A stretch of 14,218 nt of DNA from an uncultured Streptomyces sp. (lineage in GTDB: Bacteria > Actinomycetota > Actinomycetes > Streptomycetales > Streptomycetaceae), in the NCBI GenBank assembly GCA_946480485.1, contig CAMLJW010000088.1, forward strand, positions 1 to 14,218, in the 5' to 3' direction. This document shows positions 7,001-13,381 of this stretch, piece by piece. The position numbers and the translations under genes were made by a program. How positions within the stretch are numbered: the stretch's first letter is position 1; each line of letters begins with the position of its first letter. A model generated the notes under the pieces. It was not told the origin of the DNA, made no database searches, and was given only the letters and a program-made list of their open reading frames with translations.

Positions 7001-7127
7001 AGTGAATCGCCAGCGTACTGGCTCTTGGGGACACATGACCGGGTCCCCTCGAGGCGAAGATCACCACGGGTCGGGTCGGCCGATCCACGACTGTCCGGGT
7101 GGCCCGGCACTCGAGAGCCACCTGGGC

Positions 7128-7144
7128 GAAATACGGCATATTTC
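7128..7144. promoter_or_regulatory. Operator-like palindrome GAAATA-N5-TATTTC
   Basis: A perfect six-base inverted repeat separated by CGGCA, in an AT-rich patch that stands out from the surrounding high-GC DNA and lies about 90-100 bases upstream of the small membrane protein gene. Size and symmetry suit a dimeric repressor site. The regulator is not identified. Confidence 0.4.
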
Positions 7145-7230
7145 ACTCATTTGCACCTTTTATCGTATGGATACATGCTGTGACTCTGGAAGTACTCATG
7201 GTGACCGCCCCCACCAACCAGGAGAACCTC

Positions 7231-7425
7231 ATGATCCTGTCCATCTCAGGCGTCGTCCTGCTCGGCATCATCGTCTTCCTCTTCTTCCGCAAGGACGGCC
7301 TCAAGGCCTCGCACGCGATGGTCTCGTCGCTCTTCGGGTTCTACCTGGCGAGCACGGCCCTCGCCCCGAGTATCAAGGCCGGCAGCGAAAGCCTGGCCGG
7401 CCTCCTGGGCGGGATCAGGTTCTGA
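7231..7425 (+). CDS. Small two-helix membrane protein preceding the SpoIIIE/Tra-like gene
   Basis: A 64-residue protein with two hydrophobic segments. The first (3-19, LSISGVVLLGIIVFLFF) is followed by the basic turn RKDGLK; the second (about 28-45) is HAMVSSLFGFYLASTALA. The tail is Gly/Ser rich (GSESLAGLLGGIRF). The ATG at 7231 is chosen for the ideal ribosome site AGGAG (7220-7224) six bases upstream; ATG at 7198 would add 11 residues but has a weaker GGAAG site. Small membrane proteins of this kind accompany transfer and spread (tra/spd) genes of Streptomyces conjugative elements, and related chromosomal pairs occur. It ends 44 bases before the SpoIIIE-like gene on the same strand, so the two are probably co-transcribed. 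A specific function is not known to me. Confidence 0.75.
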   Translation: MILSISGVVLLGIIVFLFFRKDGLKASHAMVSSLFGFYLASTALAPSIKAGSESLAGLLGGIRF

Positions 7426-7469
7426 CGCCCGCCCCTTCCCTCCGCACGCACCGTCAGGAGACAACAGCA

Positions 7470-9020
7470 GTGGCCCGGCGCCCTCTCCCCCGCATTCTGA
7501 GCACCGGCAGCGAGCGGATCTTCCGCAGCCGGGAGCTGGCCCGGTCGGCGGCCTACAGCGCCGCCGACGTCCTCCACCCGCTGATCGCGGTCGCCCGTGG
7601 AACGCGCCGGCTGGTGGCGGCCGGGCGGCGCAGGTGGGTCGGCACCCCCAAGGACCGGCGCGGGCCGCTGCTGTTCCTCGTGGCCTCGGTCATCCTGGTC
7701 GTGGCCGTGCTGCCCCACGGACCGCTGCTCGCCGTCATCGCGCTGCTGGCGGCGGCCGCGTGGCACGGCCGGGACCGCGCCCCAACGCAGCCGAAGGGCC
7801 CCGACGAGGCACAGACCAAGCGTCTCGAGTCGCTCTACGAAGCACTGGTCCCGTACTTCTCGGTCCCCGAGGACCCCGCTCCGCTCTTCGCGCACGGCGG
7901 GGAGTGGGCGAAGGCCTTCAGCTCGTACGAGTTCCACCACACCGGCCGCGTCTCGCATCTGGCGATCCACTACCCGGCCTACTTCACGGACGGCGAGCCG
8001 GCCTCCCGCACACGCGTCGAGCAGGTGCTGCACGCGAAGTTGGGCCGCGGCCGCGAGTACCGCTTCGCGTGGGACGAGGAGGGAAACCGGCTCACGGTCA
8101 CGGTGCTGCCGCCGCTGCCCACCGACATCTCCGCCCAGCGCTTCGTCACCGCCCCGGGTGAGACGGTCCTCGGTTTCACCGACCCGACCGGCGTCCAGCG
8201 CACGCTCCCCCTCACCTTCGGTGAGGAACGACGCGATGTCCCACCGGTCGTCTGGCGGACCGGCGTGCGCTCCACCGAGCCTCACCTCCTCGCGATCGGC
8301 GGACCCGGCAGCGGCACCACCACCCTGCTGCGCTCGGTGGCCCTGCAGGCCCTCCAGTACGGTGACGTGCTGATCATCGAGGGCGGCGGCGCGGGCGAGT
8401 ACGCGTGCCTCGCGGACCGCGACGGCGTCCTGGCCGTCGAGTGCGGCCTCGCGGGCGCCCTGGCGGGCCTGGAGTGGGCGGCGCACGAGACGGAGCGCCG
8501 CCTCATCGCGGCGAACCGCGCCCGCCAGGCGGGCCATCCCCCGCCGGATGACTCGAAGCGCCCTCTCTGGCTCCTTTTGGACCGCCCGACCGTGCTCGGG
8601 CACCTGGCGGCGGCCGACGGCCGACCGGATCCGCAGTCACTCCTCCAGGTGCCGCTGCGGCACGGCCGGGCGGCCGGTGTCACGGTCGTGGTGGCCGAGC
8701 AGTTCGACGCCATGGAGTGCCTCACCGACGCGGTACTGCAGCACACGCGCGCGCGTGTCGTCCTCGGCCCGGCCTCGGCGCGGCAGCTCGAAGTGATGCT
8801 CGGGTCCCCTCCGCCCACCACCCCGACCCCCGACGCGCCCGCCGGCCGTGGCTACGCCCGGCTCGGCGCCGGCCCGGTGCACCGCCTCCAGGTCCCGGCG
8901 ACCCCCGACCCGTACGACGAGGCGACGAGCGAGACCCACCGCCAGGCAGTCCTGAGCCTCCTGCCGGAGCGCGCCGCCCAGCCGGACGCGGAGCCTGTCG
9001 GCGTCGCCACGGAAAGCTGA
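7470..9020 (+). CDS. Membrane-anchored FtsK/SpoIIIE (Tra)-like protein with degenerate Walker motifs
   Basis: A 516-residue protein. After a basic N-terminus, two adjacent hydrophobic segments (about 65-81 and 84-98) anchor it in the membrane. A linker domain (about 110-265) leads into an FtsK/SpoIIIE-like ATPase domain (about 265-500). The P-loop position reads GGPGSGTTTLLRS (277-289), so the lysine of the Walker A motif is replaced by threonine (T283). The Walker B position reads PLWLLLDRP, with Arg in place of the usual Glu after D371. Family members pump double-stranded DNA; plasmid Tra proteins of Streptomyces do this during conjugation. The missing lysine argues that ATP hydrolysis is weak or absent. 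Start: GTG 7470 with CAGGAG ten bases upstream; the frame is open far upstream but without similarity. It is convergent with the MocR gene and follows the small membrane protein gene. Confidence 0.8.
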   Translation: MARRPLPRILSTGSERIFRSRELARSAAYSAADVLHPLIAVARGTRRLVAAGRRRWVGTPKDRRGPLLFLVASVILVVAVLPHGPLLAVIALLAAAAWHGRDRAPTQPKGPDEAQTKRLESLYEALVPYFSVPEDPAPLFAHGGEWAKAFSSYEFHHTGRVSHLAIHYPAYFTDGEPASRTRVEQVLHAKLGRGREYRFAWDEEGNRLTVTVLPPLPTDISAQRFVTAPGETVLGFTDPTGVQRTLPLTFGEERRDVPPVVWRTGVRSTEPHLLAIGGPGSGTTTLLRSVALQALQYGDVLIIEGGGAGEYACLADRDGVLAVECGLAGALAGLEWAAHETERRLIAANRARQAGHPPPDDSKRPLWLLLDRPTVLGHLAAADGRPDPQSLLQVPLRHGRAAGVTVVVAEQFDAMECLTDAVLQHTRARVVLGPASARQLEVMLGSPPPTTPTPDAPAGRGYARLGAGPVHRLQVPATPDPYDEATSETHRQAVLSLLPERAAQPDAEPVGVATES

Positions 9021-9088
9021 CCGCGCTCACCGAAGAGGCTCTGCGCGCATCCCACGGAGGGGGCACGTCACACCCGGAAGCCGGACGC

Positions 9089-9118
9089 GCGGCGCGGTGG
9101 GCCGGCTGAACGCGCCGC
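9089..9118. terminator. Candidate bidirectional terminator hairpin
   Basis: GCGGCGCG (9089-9096) pairs perfectly with CGCGCCGC (9111-9118) around a 14-base loop, just between the convergent SpoIIIE-like and MocR genes. It lacks a T-run, as is common for Streptomyces terminators, but in this GC-rich background an 8-base stem is only modest evidence. Confidence 0.35.
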
Positions 9119-9119
9119 A

Positions 9120-10619
9120 TCACGCCACGAACATGCGCGGCATCTCCGTCGCTCCGTTCACCCCCGCCTCCACCAGCCGGGCCGCCGCCGCCAGGCGCAC
9201 CGCGGCCTCCTCGGCCACCGCGCCGCCCACGGTGAACGGCAGCCGTACATAGCCCTCGAAGGCCCCGTCCACACCGAAGCGCGGCCCCGACGGCACCCGT
9301 ACGCCCACCCGCTCGCCCACCTCGGCGAGGCGTGAACCGGACAGCCCTCCCGTACGCACCCACAACGTGAGCCCGCCCTGCGGCACCTCGAACTCCCAGC
9401 GGGGCAGCTCACGGCGTACGGCGGCCACGAGCGCGCCGCGGTTCTCACGGGCCTGGCCCCGGCGCACCTCCACGGCCTCCTCCCAACCCCCGGTGCTGAG
9501 CAGCCAGTTCACGGCCAGCTGCTCCAGAACGGGGGTGCCCAGGTCGGCGTACGCGCGGGCCGCGACCAGGCTGCGGATGACATCGGGTGCGGCCCGCACC
9601 CAGCCGATCCGCAGGCCGGCCCAGAACGCCTTGCTGGCCGAGCCGACCGTGATGACCGTGGACCCGGCCGGGTCGAAACCACAGACGGGCCGGGGCATGT
9701 CGAGCTCCTGGTCCAGATGTAGCTCGCTCATGGTCTCGTCCACGATCAGCACGGTCCCCGCGGACCGCGCCGCGTCGACGAGCCGCCGCCGGCGGTCCTC
9801 GTCGACGAGCGCGCCGGTCGGGTTGTGGAAGTCCGCGACGACGTACGCGAGCCGGGGCGCCGCGTCGCGCAGCACCTGCCGCCAGCGGTCCATGTCCCAG
9901 CCCGCGAGCCCCTCGGCCATGGCGACGGGCACCAGCCGGGCTCCGGCCTCCCGCATCAGCTGAAGGATGTTGGCGTACGAGGGCGACTCGACGGCGATGC
10001 GCTCGCCGCGCCCGGCGAAGAGATGACAGATGGCGTCGATGGCCCCCATGGCGCCGGTCGTCACCATGATCTGCTCGGGCATGGTGGGAATGCCGCGCGC
10101 GGTGTACCGCTCGGCGAGCATCTGACGCAGCGCGGGCAGGCCTGCCGGATAGTCGCCGTGCGTGTGCGCGTACGGCGGAAGCTCCTCCAGGGCCCCCTGT
10201 ACGGCGCGGGTGAGCCAGGGCTCGGGTGCGGGCAGGGCGGCGCAGCCGAGGTCGATCATGGAGCCGAGCGCCTCGGGCGGCAGCGGTTCCAGGCCGCGGG
10301 CGGGCAGCGGGTTGCCGGCCGGTACGGCGGTCCAGCTGCCCGCTCCCCGGCGGGACTCCAGAAGCCCCTCCGTACGCAGCGTCTCGTAGGCGGCGGCGAC
10401 GGTGGTGCGGCTGACGGACAGGGAGAGGGCCAGCTCGCGCTCGGCGGGCAGTCGTGCGGCGACGGGAACGCGGCCTTCGAGCACGAGCAGCCGGATGCCG
10501 TCGGCGAGGGCGCGATAGGCAGGCGGACGGCGCGTGCCGGGGCCGGCCGGGCGCCTCTGCTGGGAGTTGAGCAGCCGGGCGAGCTGCGTCGCCCCCACCG
10601 CCGAAGTCCACTGAGCCAT
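9120..10619 (-). CDS. MocR/PdxR-type regulator (GntR winged helix fused to aminotransferase domain)
   Basis: A 499-residue protein typical of the MocR subfamily. An N-terminal GntR winged helix (about 33-100) shows RLPAERELALSLSVSRTTV (56-74) and AYETLRTEGLLESRRGAGSW. A fold-type I aminotransferase-like domain follows. Residues for PLP are present: Y215 in ESPSYAN, N266 in FHNPTG, D294 in VDET, the Schiff-base lysine K330 in SASKAFWAG and R337 in LRIGW. MocR proteins usually sense an amine or PLP through this domain rather than catalyse a reaction. The ATG at 10619 gives the standard N-terminus; longer starts add no similarity. The divergent gene is a relic of yczE, the membrane protein frequently paired with such regulators, so the regulator is intact but its probable partner gene is lost. 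The shared promoter region carries AGTCCAC repeats that may be its binding sites. The effector is unknown. Confidence 0.9.
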   Translation of the reverse strand: MAQWTSAVGATQLARLLNSQQRRPAGPGTRRPPAYRALADGIRLLVLEGRVPVAARLPAERELALSLSVSRTTVAAAYETLRTEGLLESRRGAGSWTAVPAGNPLPARGLEPLPPEALGSMIDLGCAALPAPEPWLTRAVQGALEELPPYAHTHGDYPAGLPALRQMLAERYTARGIPTMPEQIMVTTGAMGAIDAICHLFAGRGERIAVESPSYANILQLMREAGARLVPVAMAEGLAGWDMDRWRQVLRDAAPRLAYVVADFHNPTGALVDEDRRRRLVDAARSAGTVLIVDETMSELHLDQELDMPRPVCGFDPAGSTVITVGSASKAFWAGLRIGWVRAAPDVIRSLVAARAYADLGTPVLEQLAVNWLLSTGGWEEAVEVRRGQARENRGALVAAVRRELPRWEFEVPQGGLTLWVRTGGLSGSRLAEVGERVGVRVPSGPRFGVDGAFEGYVRLPFTVGGAVAEEAAVRLAAAARLVEAGVNGATEMPRMFVA

Positions 10620-10697
10620 GACTTCAGTCCACCTTCCCTGAATTGGCCATCGACGACATGCGTTCCCCAGCCACAGAGTGCCATGGGTCAGTCCACT
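10605..10697. promoter_or_regulatory. Direct AGTCCAC repeats in the mocR-yczE promoter region
   Basis: TCAGTCCAC occurs at 10624-10632 and again at 10688-10696, 64 bases apart (about six helical turns), on the same strand. A third AGTCCACT (10605-10612) lies inside the first codons of the MocR gene. MocR regulators typically bind spaced direct repeats between themselves and the divergent gene. The repeats are seen directly; their use as operators is inferred. Confidence 0.5.
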
Positions 10698-10717
10698 ACC
10701 ACCACAGGGGGCACCTC

Positions 10718-10845
10718 TTGTCCATGCCGCCATCAGGCCACCTCACCCGCGGCTCAGCGCGACGTTGCGTGGGCACGGTCCTGTACGCGGTGGCCATCGG
10801 CCCGCTGACCCAGCCGTTCCCGGCCGCATTCGCCGTCCCGGCCAC
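10718..10845 (+). pseudogene. yczE: YczE-family membrane protein remnant, internally deleted
   Basis: Two short pieces of a YczE-like protein are joined in one frame. The N-terminal piece is MPPSGHLTRGSAR, resembling the cytoplasmic start of actinobacterial YczE proteins. The other piece is GTVLYAVAIGPLTQPFPAAF, resembling the last transmembrane helix. Intact members have about 200 residues and several helices, so most of the protein is absent. The start is TTG 10718 or ATG 10724. YczE is a membrane protein commonly paired with a divergent MocR regulator, which is exactly the position here. The frame continues into the GDPD remnant, so the 3' end has also been lost or fused. The call relies on the last-helix match and on context; the N-terminal match is weaker. 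Confidence 0.6.
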
Positions 10846-11056
10846 GTCGTACGGGACCCGGGGTGTTCTGGGGCGGCGCCAGCTGTCGTGGGGCGCTTCG
10901 TGCGCGCCGCCCACGCGCGGGCTGCACGTTCACGTGTGGACCATCAACGAACCCGATCGGACGCACCGTCTCCTGGACCTCGGCGTCGATGGCATCATGA
11001 CCGATCACATCGACATGCTGCGCGGCGTACTCAAGGACCGCGGCACCTGGGTATGA
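10846..11056 (+). pseudogene. Glycerophosphodiester phosphodiesterase (GDPD) C-terminal remnant, frameshifted
   Basis: The last part reads LHVHVWTINEPDRTHRLLDL and then GVDGIMTDHIDMLRGVLKDR. This is the diagnostic end of the GDPD TIM barrel (V-x-V-W-T-I-N and the GVDGIMTD motif). The preceding helix, VVGRFVRAAHAR, is in another frame, and a two-base loss in a CG run (about 10913-10917) explains the shift. Normal enzymes have about 240-270 residues and carry catalytic His/Glu residues near the N-terminus, all absent here, so no activity is possible. The fragment is fused to the yczE relic upstream. Its TGA overlaps the first in-frame ATG (11053) of the MFS frame, suggesting that the intact ancestor was in an operon with the transporter. 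Confidence 0.8.
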
Positions 11057-11118
11057 CCGCGCGGCGTCCGAGTACGGGGACGGCGTACGCGCACTGCGAC
11101 GGGAAAGCGAGGGCACGG

Positions 11119-12483
11119 GTGGGCACCGACACCGTGCGGGCGGAGGCGGCCGGCGAGGCGGCCGAACGGCGCCGCGAACAACGCGGCTGGTACTTCTACG
11201 ACTGGGCCTGCTCGGTCTATTCGACGAGTGTCCTGACGGTCTTCCTCGGGCCCTATCTGACGTCGGTGGCCAAGTCGGCGGCGGACGCGGACGGGTTCGT
11301 GCACCCTCTGGGAATTCCGGTCCGCGCGGGTTCCTTCTTCGCGTACTCCGTGTCCGCGTCCGTGATCCTGTCGATCTTCGTGATGCCGTTGGTGGGGGCG
11401 GCGGCCGACCGTACGGGCCGCAAGAAGCCGTTACTCGCTGCCGCCGCCTACGTGGGAGCAGCGGCCACCACCGGCATGTTCCTCCTCGACGGCGACCGCT
11501 ACCTGCTGGGCGGCCTCCTTCTGATCGTGGCCAACGCCTCGGTGGCCGTCTCGATGGTGCTCTACAACTCCTATCTGCCGCAGATCGCCCCACCCGAGGA
11601 GCGTGACGCGGTCTCCTCCAGGGGGTGGGCCTTCGGTTACGCGGCGGGCGCGCTGGTCCTGGTCGCGAACCTGGTGCTGTTCACGGCCCACGACCGCTTC
11701 GGGGTCTCGGAGCCGACCGCGGTCCGCATCTGTCTGGCCTCGGCGGGTATCTGGTGGGGCGCCTTCACCCTCGTACCGCTGAAGCGGCTGCGCGACCGCC
11801 GTACGACCTCCCCTTCGGGGACGGTCGCTCCGGGGACGGCCGCGCACGGCTGGCGTCAACTGGCCGCCACGGTTCGGGACATGCGCCGCCGGCCCCGGAC
11901 GCTCGCCTTCCTGCTGGCCTATCTGGTCTACAACGACGGCATCCAGACGGTCATCTCGCAGGCGTCGGTGTACGGCTCGCAAGAGCTGGGCCTCGGCCAG
12001 TCCACCCTGATCGTCGCGGTGCTGCTCGTCCAGCTGCTGGCGGTGGCCGGCGCGCTCGGAATGGGCCGGATCGCGCGCACGTACGGCGCGAAGCGCACGA
12101 TTCTCGGCTCGCTGGTCGCGTGGACGGTGACGATCGGGGCGGGCTACTTCCTGCCCGCGGGCTCGTCGGAGTGGTTCTTCGTCCTCGCCGCCGGGATCGG
12201 ACTCGTACTCGGCGGGAGCCAGGCACTGTCCCGCTCGCTGTTCTCGCATCTGGTGCCGAGCGGCAAGGAGGCCGAGTACTTCTCGGCCTACGAGATGAGC
12301 GACCGCGGCATGAGCTGGCTGGGCCCTCTTCTGTTCGGGCTCACCTACCAGCTGACCGGAAGTTATCGGGACGCGATCATCTCACTCGTAGCCTTCTTCG
12401 TCATCGGATTCGTGCTGCTCGCGCGGGTTCCGGTGCGGCTGGCCGTGCGGGACGCGGGCAATCCCCTTCCGGACAGGCTCTAG
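11119..12483 (+). CDS. MFS transporter (UMF1/Atg22-like family)
   Basis: An integral membrane protein of about 454 residues with 11-12 hydrophobic segments. The N-terminal WYFYDWACSVYSTSVLTVFL, with the YDWA motif, is typical of the UMF1/Atg22-like branch of the major facilitator superfamily. The loop GAAADRTGRKKPLL matches the MFS motif A. GSQALSRSLFSHLVPSGKEA and YFSAYEMSDRG in the second half are also family-typical. The substrate is unknown; yeast Atg22 exports amino acids from the vacuole. I prefer GTG at 11119, with GAGGG five bases upstream; ATG at 11053, overlapping the GDPD stop, would add 22 residues. A TTA leucine codon at 11431-11433 makes translation likely to depend on the bldA tRNA. 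The upstream GDPD and yczE genes are broken, so the original promoter may be gone. Confidence 0.85.
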   Translation: MGTDTVRAEAAGEAAERRREQRGWYFYDWACSVYSTSVLTVFLGPYLTSVAKSAADADGFVHPLGIPVRAGSFFAYSVSASVILSIFVMPLVGAAADRTGRKKPLLAAAAYVGAAATTGMFLLDGDRYLLGGLLLIVANASVAVSMVLYNSYLPQIAPPEERDAVSSRGWAFGYAAGALVLVANLVLFTAHDRFGVSEPTAVRICLASAGIWWGAFTLVPLKRLRDRRTTSPSGTVAPGTAAHGWRQLAATVRDMRRRPRTLAFLLAYLVYNDGIQTVISQASVYGSQELGLGQSTLIVAVLLVQLLAVAGALGMGRIARTYGAKRTILGSLVAWTVTIGAGYFLPAGSSEWFFVLAAGIGLVLGGSQALSRSLFSHLVPSGKEAEYFSAYEMSDRGMSWLGPLLFGLTYQLTGSYRDAIISLVAFFVIGFVLLARVPVRLAVRDAGNPLPDRL

Positions 12484-12522
12484 AAGTGCACAGGAACCTT
12501 TTGAAGTCATGCCCGACCTGCG

Positions 12523-12564
12523 CCGGATTGGATCGGTTGACATGTGCCGGCAATCCGGTATGAG
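12523..12564 (+). promoter_or_regulatory. Candidate HrdB-type promoter with overlapping inverted repeat
   Basis: TTGACA (12537-12542) is a perfect -35. After 16 bases comes TATGAG (12559-12564) as a moderate -10. A perfect inverted repeat, CCGGATTG (12523-12530) and CAATCCGG (12551-12558), brackets the -35 and ends directly at the -10, the expected position for a repressor operator. A transcript would begin near 12571, giving rbpA a leader of about 317 bases. The alternative is that the repeat is a weak terminator of the MFS gene, which ends 40 bases upstream. Confidence 0.45.
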
Positions 12565-12587
12565 TCAGGCAGGCCGGGCAAGATATT

Positions 12588-12612
12588 CAGGACCCTTCCA
12601 GGGAAGATCCTG
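12588..12612 (+). terminator. Candidate hairpin, terminator or leader element
   Basis: CAGGA (12588-12592) pairs with TCCTG (12608-12612), and CTTC (12595-12598) with GAAG (12603-12606), closing a CAGG loop, with a small internal CC/A bulge. No T-run follows. It may end the MFS transcript or be a structure in the leader of a transcript from the promoter just upstream. Confidence 0.3.
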
Positions 12613-12715
12613 CGCAGATCCAGCGCCGATTTAGCAGCCGGAACCAAAGGCCGGTAGTGTGCGCGTTTAGCCTGCCGGGCATACCGTTACTGCGCGTCAC
12701 GATATGAAACGCTGG

Positions 12716-12739
12716 GTCACATCTTTTTTCAGATGTGAC
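12716..12739. repeat. Perfect 9-base inverted repeat with pyrimidine loop
   Basis: GTCACATCT (12716-12724) and AGATGTGAC (12731-12739) are exact reverse complements around TTTTTC. The T-run is in the loop rather than after the stem, so it is not a standard terminator. It lies 61 bases upstream of the SigR -35 element and could be an operator or a leader hairpin. Confidence 0.6.
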
Positions 12740-12799
12740 AAACCGGGCACCGGTGGGTACAACAAGGGGCGGCTACGACGGCGACGCATGACCCTGAAC

Positions 12800-12826
12800 G
12801 GGAATCTTTACCGCCGACCGGACGTT
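12800..12826 (+). promoter_or_regulatory. SigR (thiol-oxidative stress sigma factor) promoter of rbpA
   Basis: GGGAAT (12800-12805) and GTT (12824-12826) are separated by 18 bases, a match to the Streptomyces SigR consensus GGGAAT-N18-GTT. It lies 61 bases upstream of the rbpA start. rbpA is a known SigR target in S. coelicolor, so sequence and prior knowledge agree. Induction by disulfide stress through SigR/RsrA is expected. Confidence 0.9.
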
Positions 12827-12887
12827 GACCGGATGACGACGACAGCGACACCTGTCCTGTGGGCGACAAGCCCGGGAGGCACGATTC

Positions 12888-13262
12888 ATGAGTGAGCGAG
12901 CTCTTCGCGGCACGCGCCTCGTGGTGACCAGCTACGAGACGGACCGCGGCATCGACCTGGCTCCGCGCCAGGCCGTGGAGTACGCATGCGAGAAGGGGCA
13001 TCGTTTCGAGATGCCCTTCTCGGTGGAGGCGGAGATCCCGCCGGAGTGGGAGTGCAAGGTCTGCGGGGCCCAGGCACTCCTGGTGGATGGCGACGGCCCC
13101 GAGGAGAAGAAGGGCAAGCCCGCGCGCACGCATTGGGACATGCTGATGGAGCGGCGCACGCGCGAGGAGCTCGAAGAGGTCCTCGAGGAGCGCTTGGCCG
13201 TTCTCCGCTCCGGCGCCATGAACATCGCGGTACATCCGCGGGACAGCCGCAAGTCCGCGTAG
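12888..13262 (+). CDS. rbpA: RNA polymerase-binding protein RbpA
   Basis: A 124-residue protein that, as I recall the S. coelicolor sequence, is nearly identical to its RbpA. RbpA binds RNA polymerase and group 1/2 sigma factors, stabilises the open complex and supports HrdB-dependent transcription; it also contributes to basal rifampicin tolerance. The flexible N-terminus (1-25) is followed by the core domain with zinc-site residues C34, H38, C56 and C59 (YACEKGH and CKVCG). A basic linker with an acidic patch (about 66-80) leads to the C-terminal sigma-interaction helices (THWDMLMERRTREELEEVLE, about 81-100). The ATG at 12888 has GGAGG eight bases upstream. The SigR promoter gives stress control, and a second upstream promoter is possible. 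The gene stands alone, and two hairpins separate it from convergent fxsA. Confidence 0.97.
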   Translation: MSERALRGTRLVVTSYETDRGIDLAPRQAVEYACEKGHRFEMPFSVEAEIPPEWECKVCGAQALLVDGDGPEEKKGKPARTHWDMLMERRTREELEEVLEERLAVLRSGAMNIAVHPRDSRKSA

Positions 13263-13301
13263 CCCCTCCAGGGGTCGGCGGCATACACAGCACACCGGAA
13301 C

Positions 13302-13335
13302 CGCGGGTGCCGTACCAAGGTGTACGGCACCCGCG
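13302..13335. terminator. Strong bidirectional hairpin terminator after rbpA
   Basis: CGCGGGTGCCGTAC (13302-13315) pairs perfectly with GTACGGCACCCGCG (13322-13335) around a six-base loop, and TTTCCC follows on the plus strand. It begins 40 bases after the rbpA stop and lies between convergent genes. The 14-base perfect stem makes it the clearest terminator in the window. Confidence 0.9.
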
Positions 13336-13381
13336 TTTCCCATGCGCGCGCGCTGCCGCCGGGCTGAGCAGGGTTGTGTGA

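Larger units (their letters stand above)
6930..7230. other. Divergent intergenic region with hairpin, AT-rich island and palindrome
   Basis: About 300 bases between the ankyrin gene (minus) and the small membrane protein gene (plus). It contains an inverted repeat at 6972-7000 and an unusually AT-rich stretch at about 7128-7180 with the palindrome GAAATA-N5-TATTTC (7128-7144). TTGCAC (7151-7156) could be a -35, but no good -10 lies at the right distance, so the promoter is not defined. An alternative start ATG at 7198 lies in this region. Confidence 0.4.
12484..12887. other. Long regulatory gap between the MFS gene and rbpA
   Basis: The 404 bases hold no convincing gene but several signals. 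These are a vegetative-type promoter flanked by an inverted repeat (12523-12564), a hairpin (12588-12612), a perfect 9-base inverted repeat (12716-12739) and a SigR-type promoter (12800-12826). Composition is lower in GC than the flanking genes, as expected for non-coding Streptomyces DNA. A 63-codon frame from 12704 crosses the promoter and the rbpA start and is not credible. A small RNA or a long rbpA leader starting near 12571 is possible. Confidence 0.6.

Noticed and set aside
7470..9020. An integrated conjugative element (integrase, excisionase, attachment sites) around the Tra-like gene
   Set aside because: No integrase, tRNA, replication gene or flanking direct repeats were seen; the neighbours look like ordinary chromosome.
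12704..12895. 63-codon frame upstream of rbpA
   Set aside because: It runs through the SigR promoter and overlaps the rbpA start, with no ribosome site or coding-like composition.
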